Source: Trachelipus rathkii
Taxonomy: Eukaryota; Arthropoda; Malacostraca; Isopoda; Trachelipodidae
Direction: 5' to 3'
Length of the DNA stretch: 27,320 nucleotides
NCBI GenBank assembly: GCA_015478945.1
Contig: JABUQX010113308.1
Span: 22,501 to 49,820 of the forward strand
The position numbers were made by a program, and so were the translations under genes. This document shows positions 1-11,002 of this stretch, piece after piece. The notes beneath the pieces were generated by a model that did no database searches, was not told where the DNA came from, and saw only the letters and a program-made list of their open reading frames with translations. Positions within the stretch are counted from its first letter, which is position 1. Each line of letters starts with the position of its first letter.

Positions 1-397
1 AAAAGGCTTCCCCCTGCCTTGTTGAGTATTCTCTTCTCATTCTCACTCAGACTCACTTCTCACTTGCTTGCTCCTAAGAAAATCAGTAATTTGAATTACA
101 AGAAAATGCAACTTTCAAGTAAGTGAGGTAAAACTCCAGGCTAAGCACAAGACTGCCGAATCTCTATTGACAAGAAAAATTCAATAAGACGTTTTGAGCA
201 AGTGAGGTAGAACACCGGGTAAAGTCCAAGACTATTCCAAGAAGTTCTCACAAAAAAAGAGAATCTCAACAAAAGGGTAACTTTTGTTATTTATTTTGTT
301 GAATCGTTTGTTTTAGGATTTTTAAATCCTCATCTAACTTAAAATGAGGCCTTCAGACGGGACCATCCACATTAAAAGCGAAAGGGACCCTATATAT
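1..397 (+). repeat. 5' LTR of a decayed LTR retrotransposon (left end outside window)
   Basis: Positions 1-397 reappear almost intact at about 1745-2145, with an offset of 1744 bases and small indels. Shared blocks include CTTCCCCCTGCCTTGTTGAG near the start and CCTTCAGACGGGACCATC near the end. Gypsy-type reverse transcriptase scraps lie between the copies and a possible primer-binding site follows this one, so I read the pair as LTRs rather than a plain tandem duplication. The window starts inside this copy, so the U3 end cannot be seen. The right edge is set by where similarity fades, to within about 10 bases. Confidence 0.7.
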
Positions 398-399
398 AT

Positions 400-417
400 T
401 GGTAACCCAGGAGGTTA
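400..417 (+). other. candidate retrotransposon primer-binding site
   Basis: TGGTAACCCAGGAGG starts directly after the 5' LTR. Nearly all primer-binding sites begin with TGG, the complement of the tRNA CCA end. The first nine bases differ at one position from the complement of an animal tRNA-Trp 3' end (TGGTGACCC), the primer known for some Ty3/gypsy clades. The remaining bases match poorly, so the tRNA identity is a guess. Confidence 0.4.
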
Positions 418-473
418 AACACTCAGCGCCTTCTGATAACCCATTAGCATTCCACCAGTGACTGCTTATCACG

Positions 474-680
474 ATGTTGGACAACGAGGAATTGGATACT
501 TACACTCTCTCTTACTGACTCCTCATCCTCAGCAAAAAAAGTTCGTCTCCAAAAGAAAACAATCAAAATTAAGAAAAAGGAAAAAAATAAAAAATTCAAA
601 ACAGAAAGCTCCAAGAAGATGACTAAAATGAACCACAAACAAACATTATCGATACGGACTTCTTTCATCATTCTCAATTA
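474..680 (+). pseudogene. possible broken gag-like ORF of the LTR element
   Basis: An ATG at 474 opens MLDNEELDTYTLSY and then stops. A neighbouring frame continues with a Ser run (DSSSSAKK) and a very Lys-rich stretch, ending at a stop near 678. The acidic start, Ser/Lys-rich body and position just after the primer-binding site would suit the start of a gag ORF. There is no zinc knuckle or other gag motif, so the name rests on position only. One single-base frameshift separates the two parts. Confidence 0.3.
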
Positions 681-837
681 ATTTTAGATTATGGTCTGAA
701 ACTCATTTTGAATTCCACTATGAACCTTCAGGCTCCTCTTTGAATTCTAAATGGTTCAGTGCCGCCTCACATTTTTAATATATCATGTACTTACAAAAGA
801 AAAATTTACAATCGCAAAAACCGAACACTCTTTTCAA

Positions 838-965
838 AACTGGTATCATTCGACTTTCTAAATCCCTCCTGGTCGTCACCTTTTCATCTCGTTCCTAAAA
901 TGCTCCAAGTGAATGACGCCCATGTGGTGATTGTAGAACATTAAATTCTATACCAAACCAGAATC
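838..965 (+). pseudogene. Ty3/gypsy-type reverse transcriptase remnant
   Basis: Three short frames in succession match the N-terminal part of gypsy-type reverse transcriptases. GIIRLSKS comes first (about 842-865). PSWSSPFHLVPK follows in another frame (about 863-900), corresponding to the family's SPWSSP..LVPK block. RPCGDCRTLNSIPNQNR comes in a third frame (about 917-968), corresponding to the WRPCGDYR.LN block, with a stop codon where Trp is expected. The fragment covers only about 40 residues of a domain of roughly 200, has at least two frameshifts, and lacks the catalytic YxDD. It sits between the two LTR copies, which supports a largely deleted gypsy element. Confidence 0.65.
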
Positions 966-1192
966 GCAACAAGTTCTTTTTCAAGATCTCCATAAGTATG
1001 TCTCATCCAAGTGTCAAAGCTTCTCTTCGAAATGAAGACGCGCAATTTTGGCCCAATATGGATCAAGATATTCACATATGGACTTAATCTTCTCACCAAT
1101 GTCAAAATTCCACGATTCATCGTCAAGTGACATTCTCCAAACAAACTTGTGTGTAATATATTTAATATTATGTATAAAATTTGTATTTTCAG

Positions 1193-1574
1193 CATTCAAA
1201 TATTTGTATGTATGCTTATATCTATTGGATTACTAATCAAATATGTTTTTATTTGAATGTACTATTTATGTATAATTATTTTATTCCAGAGTGTTTATGC
1301 ATTCAAATGTTTGTATGTGTGCTTATGTCTACGGACATAATCAGATATACTTATATTTGAATGTTCCTTTCATTTTATGTATACCATTTTACATTTTGTA
1401 TTTTTATGCATTCAAATGTTTGTATGTGTGCTTATGTCTACGAACATAAGCAGATATGCTTATATTTGAATGTCATTGTCATTATATATTTCTATTTATT
1501 ATTTTTATTCATTGAAATGTTTTATATGTTTGCGCGCATTTTCGAATGCACCCAAATAAACATACATTTGAATG
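1193..1574 (+). repeat. four tandem palindromic units inside the LTR element
   Basis: Units lie at 1193-1259, 1300-1363, 1409-1472 and 1510-1574, with start-to-start spacing of 107, 109 and 101. Each begins with CATTCAAAT or a close variant and ends with its complement ATTTGAATG, so each can fold into a hairpin of about 64 nt. The third unit has a nested inner palindrome, GCTTATGT...ACATAAGC. The unit edges are better conserved than the linkers. The array lies upstream of the 3' LTR, where a 3' UTR or U3 region would be. Confidence 0.8.
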
Positions 1575-1741
1575 AGCATTATTTCTTTTATATTATGTAT
1601 GTATTTATATACCTTTACACCGTTCTTGGCGTGGGAAGTAATATTGCACCCTCAATTATAGCTATTTATAGAAGTTAAAAATTTGTATTTATGGAAAGAT
1701 TTGCGTAAGCAAAATTTTGAAATAAGTACGAAAGAAAATTG

Positions 1742-1800
1742 TATAAAAGTCTTCCCCCTGCCTTGTTGAGTATTCTCTTCTCATTCTCACTCAGACTCAC
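1742..1800 (+). promoter_or_regulatory. TATA box and start region in the 3' LTR
   Basis: TATAAAAG at 1742-1749 is a consensus TATA box, followed by a pyrimidine-rich tract containing CACTCAGACTCAC. In LTR elements the TATA box marks the U3/R border region. The start site cannot be fixed from sequence, and this element is probably dead. Confidence 0.45.
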
Positions 1801-2145
1801 TTCTCACTTGCTTGCTCCTAAGAAAATAAAAAATTTGAATTACAAGAAAATGCAACTTTCAAGTGAGTGAGGTAAAACTCCAGGCTAAGCACAAGACTGC
1901 CGAATTTCGATTGCCAAGAAAAATTCAAGAAGACGTTTTGAGCAAGTGAGGTAGAACACTGGGCAATGTCCAAGACTATTCCAAGAAGTTCTCACAAAAA
2001 AAGAGAATCTCAACAAAAGGGTAACTTTTATTATTTATTTTGTTGAATAAATCATCGTTTGTTTTAGGATTTTTAAATCCTCATCTAACTTATATAGAGG
2101 CCTTCAGACGGGACCATCAACATAAAGTAGAAGGGCCCCTACTTA
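1742..2145 (+). repeat. 3' LTR of the decayed LTR retrotransposon
   Basis: Second copy of the sequence at 1-397, with about a 7-base insertion near 2048 and scattered substitutions. The left edge given is only where the comparison with the truncated 5' copy begins; the true LTR may start further left. The right edge lies in AAGGGCCCCTACTTATAG. The modest divergence between the copies implies an old insertion. Confidence 0.7.
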
Positions 2146-2634
<489 letters not shown>

Positions 2635-2804
2635 AGTACCGTGTACAAATTTTATTTATCCCCCCGTCTAGACTCTAGACTCTAGAGCAGTGGTGCCCAA
2701 CCCGTAGCTCGCGGGCAACATGTTGCTCGCTTACCGTTCTAATGTGGCTCGCGACTCGCGTATTCAGATTTATCACGTTTATTAAAAATTAAAGTTTTTG
2801 AAAT

Positions 2805-2819
2805 TATATATATATATAT

Positions 2820-2901
<82 letters not shown>
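2805..2901. repeat. (TA)n microsatellite, left of the nested LINE
   Basis: Nearly pure TA dinucleotide with one short T run near 2821. It abuts LINE coding sequence directly at about 2902. Confidence 0.97.
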
Positions 2902-2902
<1 letters not shown>

Positions 2903-2906
2903 CATT

Positions 2907-4158
2907 GATCTATGGTTTTCTGCCCTTAGGGACTATGGGGAGTCTTGTGTAGTAGCGCTTGACATATCTAAGGCTTCTGACAGGGTATGACACGCATCGC
3001 TACCTCTCTAAAGCTACCTTCCCTTGGATTCTCCTTCGCTTTGCTTACTCTTGTCTAGTTTTATTTCAGATCGTTCCATTTCAGCTCTTGTTGATGGAGC
3101 AACCCTTTCCTTTCTTGTTGTATTAGAAATTTTTGTGGGTTCTGTTTTATCTCCACCTTTATTCCTACTTTTCTTTAACGGTCTTCTTAGCTGGACTTCT
3201 ACCTCTGTTCACTCTTATACTGCTGAGTCAACTCTCCATTCCTTCACTCTTTTCAAATGTGCTCCCTCGTTTGTATCTAGAGTTGCCTTTCGTCTACAGT
3301 TTTCCGATTCAATTCTTGCCGATGTGGTCGGGATTTCTCAGTGGGCTAACCGCATTCTTGTGAAATTCAACTCTTTAAAAACTCAACTTCCTCATATCTC
3401 CCTCTCTAAAACACCTCCTAACTTTCCAATCCGCTTCGACGGTTCTAATGTCTCACCTGTAAACAACATAAATATCCTTGGACTGAACATAAATAGTGAA
3501 TTGTCTTGGTGACATTTATGTCAAATCGGCTGCTAAAATGGTTTCAATGAAGCTGGGAATTCTGTTCAGATTGCGTGAATTTTTCTTCTGCTCAGTTACT
3601 ATAGTTATATATTATTCGCCCCTGTATGGAATACTGTTATCCCATTTGGGGTAAATCTGGTTCCACCCTCCTTTTGGATGGTGTTGTGACTAAGGCTAAG
3701 AGACTAATAAACTGTCCAATACTTTCTAATTCCCTTGACCTTTTTTCTCTGCGAGGTGATATTGGTGAAGAAAATCTTTTCTATAGGTATTACAACGGCA
3801 GGTGCTCGAGACAATTGACCTCTCACATTCCTCAAACACTACGTCGCCCTCGTAAAACCAGAAGTGCCTTTCACATGAATATTGTGTGATGAATATTGGA
3901 GACTCAAGGTTTGCTCGTTGTGGTGCCTCCTTCCTTCCAGCCACATCTGTTTTGTTGAACCAATTGCCTTCATCCATTTTCCTGCAGTATTCAATCTTCC
4001 TCTCTTTATGTCTCGCGTCTGCGTCCACCTGAGGAAATTGCGTTAGACAAGGGACTGGGTAAATTTACTTTCCTTTTTGTTTTTTTTTTCTTTTCATTCT
4101 TTTTATGTTTTACCCCCTCCTTTGGAAAAGGGCCCTGTCCGTGAATGATGGCATCGTG
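2907..4158 (+). pseudogene. jockey-like LINE reverse transcriptase, 5'-truncated and dead
   Basis: Non-LTR retrotransposons encode a reverse transcriptase that copies their own RNA into DNA. The reading enters mid-domain with VVALDISKASDRV (about 2943), the motif A region, where a stop codon replaces the Trp expected after DRV. The frame then shifts. 3024-3512 covers SFISDRSISALVDGA, then SVLSPPLFLLFFNGLLS, then SYTAEST where YADD is expected, so the catalytic aspartates are lost. KFNSLKTQLPHISLSKTPP and INILGLNI follow. A further frame (about 3515-3600) gives LGILFRLREFFF, and 3620-3889 holds RPCMEYCYPIWG and FYRYYNG. The C-terminal end (about 3915-4000) has SFLPATSVLLNQLPSSIF. The 3' tail is T-rich and runs into (TA)n. 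At least three frameshifts; the 5' half is absent. Confidence 0.85.
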
Positions 4159-4289
<131 letters not shown>

Positions 4290-4388
4290 GATTATTAGTG
4301 GTCGTCGTCCTATGTGTGGCTCGCCTAAAAATTTTAAATTCTTAATTTGCTCGCGATAGACTAAAGGTTGGGCACCACTGCTCTAGAT

Positions 4389-4625
4389 AATTATAGTTAA
4401 GAGCTATAAACGATAAAAAATCAGATACAGTGGCGTTGAAAAAGAGAGTTTGTCATTTTTTATCACGATATTTGTCCACATATATCACCCTTTCTATATT
4501 ATTTTTTATGGCTAACGTAACTGAGTAAACGACAACTCAATTACTGATTTTTTTAGGAAAGACATTTGAAAAAGTGGAAAGTTCCGGTAAATACCGCCCG
4601 GAACCAAGTTAGTTCCAGTACATCC

Positions 4626-4627
<2 letters not shown>
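4389..4627. other. gene-free segment, possible second hAT-like end on the minus strand
   Basis: I see no ORF. Read on the minus strand, the right edge begins TAGGGATGTACTGGAACT, which resembles the TAGGGNTG starts seen in some hAT ends. It is followed by a small inverted pair, TTCCGG/CCGGAA (about 4582-4602). No partner end was found, so this is weak. Confidence 0.25.
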
Positions 4628-4678
<51 letters not shown>

Positions 4679-4916
4679 AAGTGCATGTATTTTGTATATT
4701 TGTGTATATCTATATGTATGTATATATATTATATATGGTATATATATATATATATATATTACATAATATTACTATATTGGTTGTTATTAGAAAGCAGTTA
4801 TGCTGGTTATTGCTGGTTATTATATATATAACATATATATATTACATATTACATATTACATATTACATATATTATATGGTTATTATTAGCAGCATATATA
4901 TATATATATATTTCAT

Positions 4917-5000
<84 letters not shown>

Positions 5001-5051
5001 AGATAAATAGTTATTATTATTGGTTATTATTATTATTGCTATATATATATG

Positions 5052-5085
<34 letters not shown>

Positions 5086-5124
5086 ATTATTATTACATAT
5101 TATTATTATTATGGAAGATATATA

Positions 5125-5170
<46 letters not shown>
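4628..5170. repeat. (TA)n field with TTA and ATTACAT interruptions
   Basis: Long TA runs at 4628-4674, about 4896-4996, 5055-5080 and 5132-5168, with short (TTA)n blocks (about 5016-5035 and 5080-5112) and a TTACATA pentamer/heptamer patch near 4836-4870. All ORFs here are Ile/Tyr artefacts. Confidence 0.95.
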
Positions 5171-5172
<2 letters not shown>

Positions 5173-5290
5173 ATCTCCCACGGGAGGTGGTTGAATCCCG
5201 GAGAAGGCAAACATCATTTCTTTGTCTTCCTATTAATATGTTATATATTTTAAAGCATCTTATATAATTGTTATAATATTTAACATCTAA
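5171..5290 (+). mobile_element. tRNA-derived SINE, 5'-truncated copy
   Basis: GGTTGAATCC at 5189-5198 fits the pol III B box (GGTTCRANTCC). The block from CGGGAGGTGG through the B box and the tail CATCTTATATAATTG...AATATTTAACATCTA repeats at 5447-5540. The A box is missing, because the copy starts directly after (TA)n. The A-box half is seen only in the downstream copy. Confidence 0.6.
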
Positions 5291-5389
5291 AAATATAAAG
5301 AACGAGAGATAGGACAGGCTGGACACCTGGTGATGTCGCCTTGACGGGAACTCGGTTGCTTTTTTAACTGTTCTTGAATCCAACTTTTT

Positions 5390-5544
5390 GGGTTGGGGGA
5401 TGGCTCAGTTGTATAGCACAGGCATATATTGTCCCCACGCGCAACATGCGGTGGTCTCAATCCCAGAGAAGGTAGTTAATTCTTTTCTCATTATATGTTC
5501 TTCTTTAACATCTTATATAATTGCGATTATTATAATATTTAATA

Positions 5545-5546
<2 letters not shown>
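5390..5546 (+). mobile_element. tRNA-derived SINE, fuller copy
   Basis: GGATGGCTCAGTTGTATAGC (about 5397-5416) fits a pol III A box (TRGCNNAGY). GGTCTCAATCC at 5453-5463 fits a B box, about 40 bases further on, as in tRNA-derived SINEs. The tail ATCTTATATAATTG...AATATTTAATATCTA is shared with the copy at 5171-5290 and then becomes (TA)n. The tail may therefore have seeded the microsatellite. The short ORF across it is a by-product. Confidence 0.7.
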
Positions 5547-5599
<53 letters not shown>

Positions 5600-5608
5600 A
5601 TATATTAT

Positions 5609-5659
<51 letters not shown>

Positions 5660-5939
5660 GTATATATATATAAGGAGTATATAGGCATAGATAAATATTA
5701 CATATATATTACATATATTAAGTTGGCTACAGATATATACATATATACATATTATTATTATATATATATATATGCTATATATATACATACATTATTATTA
5801 TGCTAAAGAAGAGCAAAGCAGAGGTATATGGCAGGCTGGCTGGCTAAGGATACAGCAACATATACATATTATACATATATACACATATTACATATATATT
5901 ATATATATACAGCTAGCATATATATATATTATTGTATAC

Positions 5940-5993
<54 letters not shown>

Positions 5994-6023
5994 CATATAT
6001 ATATATAACATATATATATATAT
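5547..6023. repeat. (TA)n field with one short unique insert
   Basis: Mostly TA dinucleotide with TTA and TACATA interruptions. The only non-repetitive part is about 5800-5860 (GAAGAGCAAAGCAGAGG... GGCAGGCTGGCTGGCTAAGG), which I do not recognise. Confidence 0.95.
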
Positions 6024-7582
6024 AGAGTGGTAATAGTAACCTTTGTATAAGGGTAAGGGAGAAAAGGGAACCGTAGAAATTATAGGGGAATAAGTTTATT
6101 GAGGTTGTAGGGAAGGTATATGCTGGCATTTTGGTCGAAAGAGTGCGTCGAGCGGATTGAGGGACCGATTGGTGAAGAAACAAGGTGCGTTTAGTGGTAG
6201 AGAGGATGTGTGGATCAAATCTTTATTGAAACAATGTGATTGAGAGAAAATGTGGGAGAAGAAGAATAAATTGTATTTAGGTTTTATGGATTTGCAACAG
6301 GCGTATGATAGAGTTAATAGGGGAAGCTTTATGGCAGGTGTTAGTGATATATGGTGTTGGTGGTAGGCTTCAAAAGTACAAAAGTATGTATGACGATATG
6401 AAGCGTGTAAGAATAAATATGTCAATGGTGATTGGTTTAGGATTACTAGCGGAGTAAGACAGGGTTGTGTTATGTCTCCTTGTTCACTTGTATATGGATG
6501 GGGTTATGAAAGAATTTTGATGGGATTTGGTAAGGGAAAATGGTGTTAGAATGGTAGAGAATGGAGTTGAGTGGAGGGTGCCCCCACCTATTATATGGAT
6601 GATTTATAATTAGATGAATCTGGGAAGAAGTTGAGAGGATTGATAGAGAGATTTAGCAGGGTGTGTAAGAGGATTGAAAGTAAATGTATACAAGAGTAAG
6701 GTTATGGTTGTGAGTGAGACAGTCCTCAGTGTGAAGTTGGTTAGATGGTGAGTACAGCTAGAACAAGTGTCTAAGCTTAAATATTTAGGGTATATGTTGG
6801 ATGAGAAGGAACGGGACGATGCAGAGTGTAGTAGGAAAGTTGTGAATGGCATAAAGGTGGTGCAACTAAATCGTTGGTGAATGCAAAGGACTAAGTCTTG
6901 AGTGTGTTAGGGGTCTTACATGAGGGTATGTTGTTACCCGTGTTATTGTATGGTAAAGTGAGACTATGGTCTGGAATAAGAAGGTTAGATCTAAAGTTCA
7001 ATGTGTTCAGATGGACAATCGGTAGTAGTAGGTGTGAGAAGAATTGATAAAGAGAGAGAATGAACGTATAAGAGAGTGGTGTGGTGTGAAGAAAGGGGTA
7101 AAATGAGAGAATAAATGAAAGTATGTTGAGCATGGTTTGGTCATGTGGAAAGGATGAAATGATAGTCGGCATATAGTGGATGTATAGTGGTGAGTGTGTT
7201 GGGGAACCGACCGGCTGGGAGACCGAAGAGAAAGTAGGATTGAGTCGGTAAACGAACAACTAGCATATATAAATGAGCCTGGCAGAAAATAAATAAAGTA
7301 TACGACAGGAGAATGCGGGGCCTGGAAGTAAAGTGTTGTAAATCACCCAGCCAGTGGGATGAACCTCACATTGACGATTTACCATAGTGAGGGTCCACTG
7401 CGGTCCCATGATGCTCTAGGGTGGATTTTCTGTCTGTGACGAGCTCTCACCAAACTGGTACAGAGGGGGCGGTAAGGCTGCTTTCTTTTCGACGTTTCAT
7501 TTCCCGTTCTCCTACTGCTTTTTCCGATGCTTGTACAGCACCTTTCCCCCAATCTTGGGGCAAAGAGGAAGTTGGGTGAAGA
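6024..7582 (+). pseudogene. non-LTR retrotransposon (LINE) reverse transcriptase fragment with 3' UTR
   Basis: The segment starts directly after (TA)n in mid-domain. NYRGISLL (about 6075-6098) is the RT region 1/2 signature. RGCVDQIF is disrupted near 6205. FMDLQQAYDRVNR (6282-6320) is motif A. ITSGVRQGCVMSP (about 6438-6480) is motif B. YMDD at 6592-6603 is the catalytic motif C with both aspartates kept, followed two codons later by a stop. Downstream frames give FKYLG-like text near 6780, LRWFGH-like text near 7135 and AGRPKRK at about 7215, the usual C-terminal block of this LINE type. Several single-base frameshifts are present. 7270-7582 is a non-coding, GC-richer 3' tail before (TA)n resumes. 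Clade not assigned. It cannot make a full protein as read. Confidence 0.85.
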
Positions 7583-7613
7583 AATATATATATATATATA
7601 TATAGTTATAGTA

Positions 7614-7656
<43 letters not shown>

Positions 7657-7657
7657 G

Positions 7658-7702
<45 letters not shown>

Positions 7703-7821
7703 AGCAGTTACTGGACAACTTCAAGTCGTTAAAAATTAGTGTAGGTATATATATATATATATATGTTATGCTATTAGGCATATGCAGCAGCATAAGTATG
7801 CCATATATATATATATATATG

Positions 7822-7874
<53 letters not shown>

Positions 7875-7907
7875 ATATATGTATAAACATATTTATTTTT
7901 ATTAGAA

Positions 7908-7947
<40 letters not shown>

Positions 7948-7965
7948 ATATATATACCCCCCAGC
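7583..7965. repeat. (TA)n field
   Basis: TA runs at 7583-7605, 7617-7697, 7745-7764, 7803-7880 and 7911-7957, separated by short unique pieces such as GCAGTTACTGGACAACTTCA (about 7704). Confidence 0.95.
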
Positions 7966-8388
7966 TGTTTAGGTTATCGTACCGCTTTAAAATTTGGCCG
8001 CCCGTCAGGTGATGACGTAACCTCGTCGTAGACGAATAAAATAGGAAATGCCAGTAGAAGGATGAAATTTGGAAACTGCATAGAGGAGGAAGGAGTAAGT
8101 AGGATTCGGAACCAGCACCGGTGCTGGAGCCGGTGTGGTGCGGTGCCGAGTTAGCAAATATTTCTATAATAATACAATTTTGGTGTCCTTATATATGTTA
8201 TTGAACCAGTAGATCTCGAATATGAGGGCTGTTAGTTCGTAAAGGGTGTCTGGGGATCCCCCTCCGGGGGGTCCCCAGTAGAAATGGACGGAATGCATAA
8301 GAGAAGTGGAGAAAAGAGTCGGAGTCGGAGTCGGAGTCGGAGTCAGAGAAGGAAGGAGTCCGAGAAGGAGTCTTTCGATGTTTCAACT
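7966..8388. repeat. GC-richer non-coding segment with hairpin and hexamer array
   Basis: No gene recognised. Features seen: a dyad around GGAACCAGCACCGGTGCTGG (8110-8129); a strong hairpin at 8250-8278 whose arms are CTGGGGATCCCCC and GGGGGGTCCCCAG; and a GAGTCG hexamer repeated almost five times at 8316-8344. Parts of the layout (GCGGTGCCG, then a CCCC/GGGG hairpin, then a purine-rich tract) recur at 15950-16180, so both may be old copies of one element. Confidence 0.5.
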
Positions 8389-8471
8389 TACCACCAGATG
8401 TTAACATAACAATCTCAATCTTTACTATACATAACCGAACAAAATATTATTTTTATTATCACATTCACAAA

Positions 8472-8603
<132 letters not shown>

Positions 8604-8634
8604 TTTAGAATAAACTCGTTGCTATTATATATAT

Positions 8635-8665
<31 letters not shown>

Positions 8666-8799
8666 GCTAACATAACAAAGTTCTAATATTAGTAAAGCAC
8701 GGACACTTCTACTGTCAGACCATAACTAGAATATTGATCGGTAAATATGCTATCTACGTCACACCTAAACATTACGCAATCTTAGTAAGCTCAAGGGTG

Positions 8800-8888
8800 A
8801 CCAATCAGAGAACTGTATTTGCTATGACGTCACTGACGGCCAATGAGAGCCAAGGAATGAAGCACCATACTGATGGAAGATTTATATA
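8800..8888 (+). promoter_or_regulatory. CCAAT - CRE - CCAAT cluster with TATA-like motif
   Basis: ACCAATCAGAG (8800-8810), the perfect CRE palindrome TGACGTCA (8825-8832) and GGCCAATGAGAG (8838-8849) lie within 50 bases, with TTTATATA at 8881-8888 downstream. CCAAT boxes bind NF-Y, and TGACGTCA binds CREB/ATF factors. The spacing suits a Pol II promoter, but such clusters also occur inside transposons. No recognisable transcript follows; the small ORF across it looks accidental. Confidence 0.4.
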
Positions 8889-10785
8889 CAACACTACCCA
8901 AAATCTATTAAGTGTTGTCAATTTGTCTGTCTGATGCACTGATGCCAAACTTACCTATCTCCAATTTTCTGTCACATCTATGACATATCAATGTTAATTT
9001 AATATTAACATAGTAATATTTATCATATCATAACCTAATTAACATATTGAACTACGAATAAATGCTAACATAACAAAGTTTTAACATCAGTAAAGCTGAC
9101 ATAATATCACCTAAACTAAGAACATAACATACCTAACATACCTTACGTACGAATGAACTGCTTTCATTAACAAAGTTACCAATTTATCAAAGGTAAAGTA
9201 GCTAACAATGCATACAGAACTTAACTTAAATCCACTTTTTCAGCATATCAGTGCTAATTTTACATTGACATAGTAATATTTAACAAAACTTAACAAATAT
9301 TTATCATAACCTAACCTAACTATCACACTAACCAACGAATATTTGCAAACATAACAAAGTGCTCACGTCAATAACGCTATCATAGCATAACTTGAACTAA
9401 GAACATAGCACATCTAAAATACCTAACTTACGAATAAACTGCTTTCATTAAAAAAGTTCTTTGCTTATCAACGGTAAAGTAACTAACACTGACCATAAAA
9501 CTTAGCATATCTTCCATTTTCTATCACATCTATGACATATCAATGTTAATTTAATATTAACATAACTGCTAACATTATCAAAGTTCCCTACTTAACAACA
9601 GTAAAGTAGCTAACACTACCTACAAAACTTAATCTATACCCACTTTTTCAAACATAGCTCTAACATATCAATGTTAATTTTACATTAACACTGTAATATT
9701 TAAGAAATCGTAACAAAAATTTAACATTATTTAACCTAACTATCATACTAACCCCCTTTTTCAAACATAGCTCTAACATATCAATGTTAATTTTACATTA
9801 ACATTGTAATATTTAAGAAACCTTAACAAAAAATTAGTATAACCTACCCTAAATATCATACTATCCAACGAATAATTGCAAACATATCAAAGTTTTCACA
9901 TCAATAAAGCTAACATAACATAACCTGAACTATAATGTGCAACAACAAACCTAACATGCCTTACGCACGAATAAGAAGGCTGTTAACATTATCAAAGTTC
10001 CCTACTTAACAACAGTAAAGTAGCTAACACTACCTACATAACTTAATCTATACCCACTTTTTCAGACAAAGCTCTAACATATCAATGTTAATTTTACATT
10101 TACATTGTAATATTTAAAATTTAACAAAAAATTAGCATAACCTACCTAACATACCTTAGGCATGAATGAACTGCTTTCATTAACAAAGTAACTTACCATC
10201 AGATGTTAACATAGCAATATCAATCTTTACTGTACAAAGAGCATAGCATATCTGACATACCTTACGTACGAATAAACTGCCAACCCTAGCAAGGTACTCT
10301 GCTTAATATCGGTAAAGTAACTAACATTGCATCACAAAATGTAACCTAATCCCTTTTTTCTATCATATCTATAACATACCAGCGATAGCTTAACAACATT
10401 ATCAGAGTAACATGAAATAAAACTTAGCAAAAAATTATCATATCATAACCTAACTAACATATTGAACAAAGAATAAATGATAACACAGCAAAGTTTTTTG
10501 TTTGTCAGCAGATATCAACAAAAACAAGGAACTTAACCTAACCATATACTTATCAACGAATAAATGCTAACATAGCAAAGTTTTAACATCAGTAACCTAA
10601 CATAATATCACCTAAACTAAGAACATAACATATCTGACATATATTGCGTACGAATAAACTGCTATCATTAACAAAGTCATTTATATTTTACTTAATGTTT
10701 TTATTATTTTAAAATATTATTCTACATCTATAGTTTTATTTTATTCATTTATAAATATATATTTTGAAATTTTAAAACTTTTTAT

Positions 10786-10976
10786 GTTTTTACTAAAAAA
10801 TTTAATTTTTTCTTAATAATATATATACTTATTGAACCTAAATCAGCAAAGCAGTAGCGCTGGCACCATAACTCATAACTTTTCTCCTTCGCATCAGTTC
10901 ATGCTCTACTGCTTTATTGATTTAGGTTCATTAAAGTATATATTATTAAGAAAAAATTAATTTTTTTTGTAAAAAC
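10786..10976. mobile_element. fold-back hairpin element (MITE-like)
   Basis: A 72-base left arm (10786-10857) and a 71-base right arm (10906-10976) are inverted copies with a few mismatches, around a 48-base loop. Matching blocks include TTAATAATATATA/TATATTATTAA, GAACCTAAATCA/TGATTTAGGTTC and GCAGTAG/CTACTGC. The ends are GTTTTTAC/GTAAAAAC. I see no clear target duplication. It could be a MITE, a fold-back element or a hairpin RNA source. Confidence 0.65.
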
Positions 10977-11002
10977 ACCTCGCCGACCCCTAAAACCCCT
11001 AA

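Noticed and set aside
941..1199. Two minus-strand ORFs opposite the gypsy RT scrap (one reads SLDDESWNFDIGEKIKSI)
   Set aside because: The peptide looks plausible but matches no family I know and partly overlaps, on the other strand, the better-supported RT remnant and the start of the palindromic array.
3726..4028. Minus-strand 100-aa ORF
   Set aside because: Shadow of the jockey-like LINE C-terminal region on the plus strand.
5397..5470. Intact tRNA gene
   Set aside because: A and B boxes are present, but the arms do not form a clean cloverleaf and the sequence repeats nearby with a SINE tail.
4566..6025. Many Ile/Tyr-repeat ORFs on both strands
   Set aside because: Translations of (TA)n and (TTA)n; the few non-repetitive residues are SINE sequence.
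6096..7259. Minus-strand ORFs of 80-122 aa
   Set aside because: Shadows of the plus-strand LINE; Ser/Leu/Thr-rich with no motif.
8734..8934. 66-codon plus-strand ORF
   Set aside because: Overlaps the CCAAT/CRE cluster and satellite-like sequence; no motif and composition-driven.
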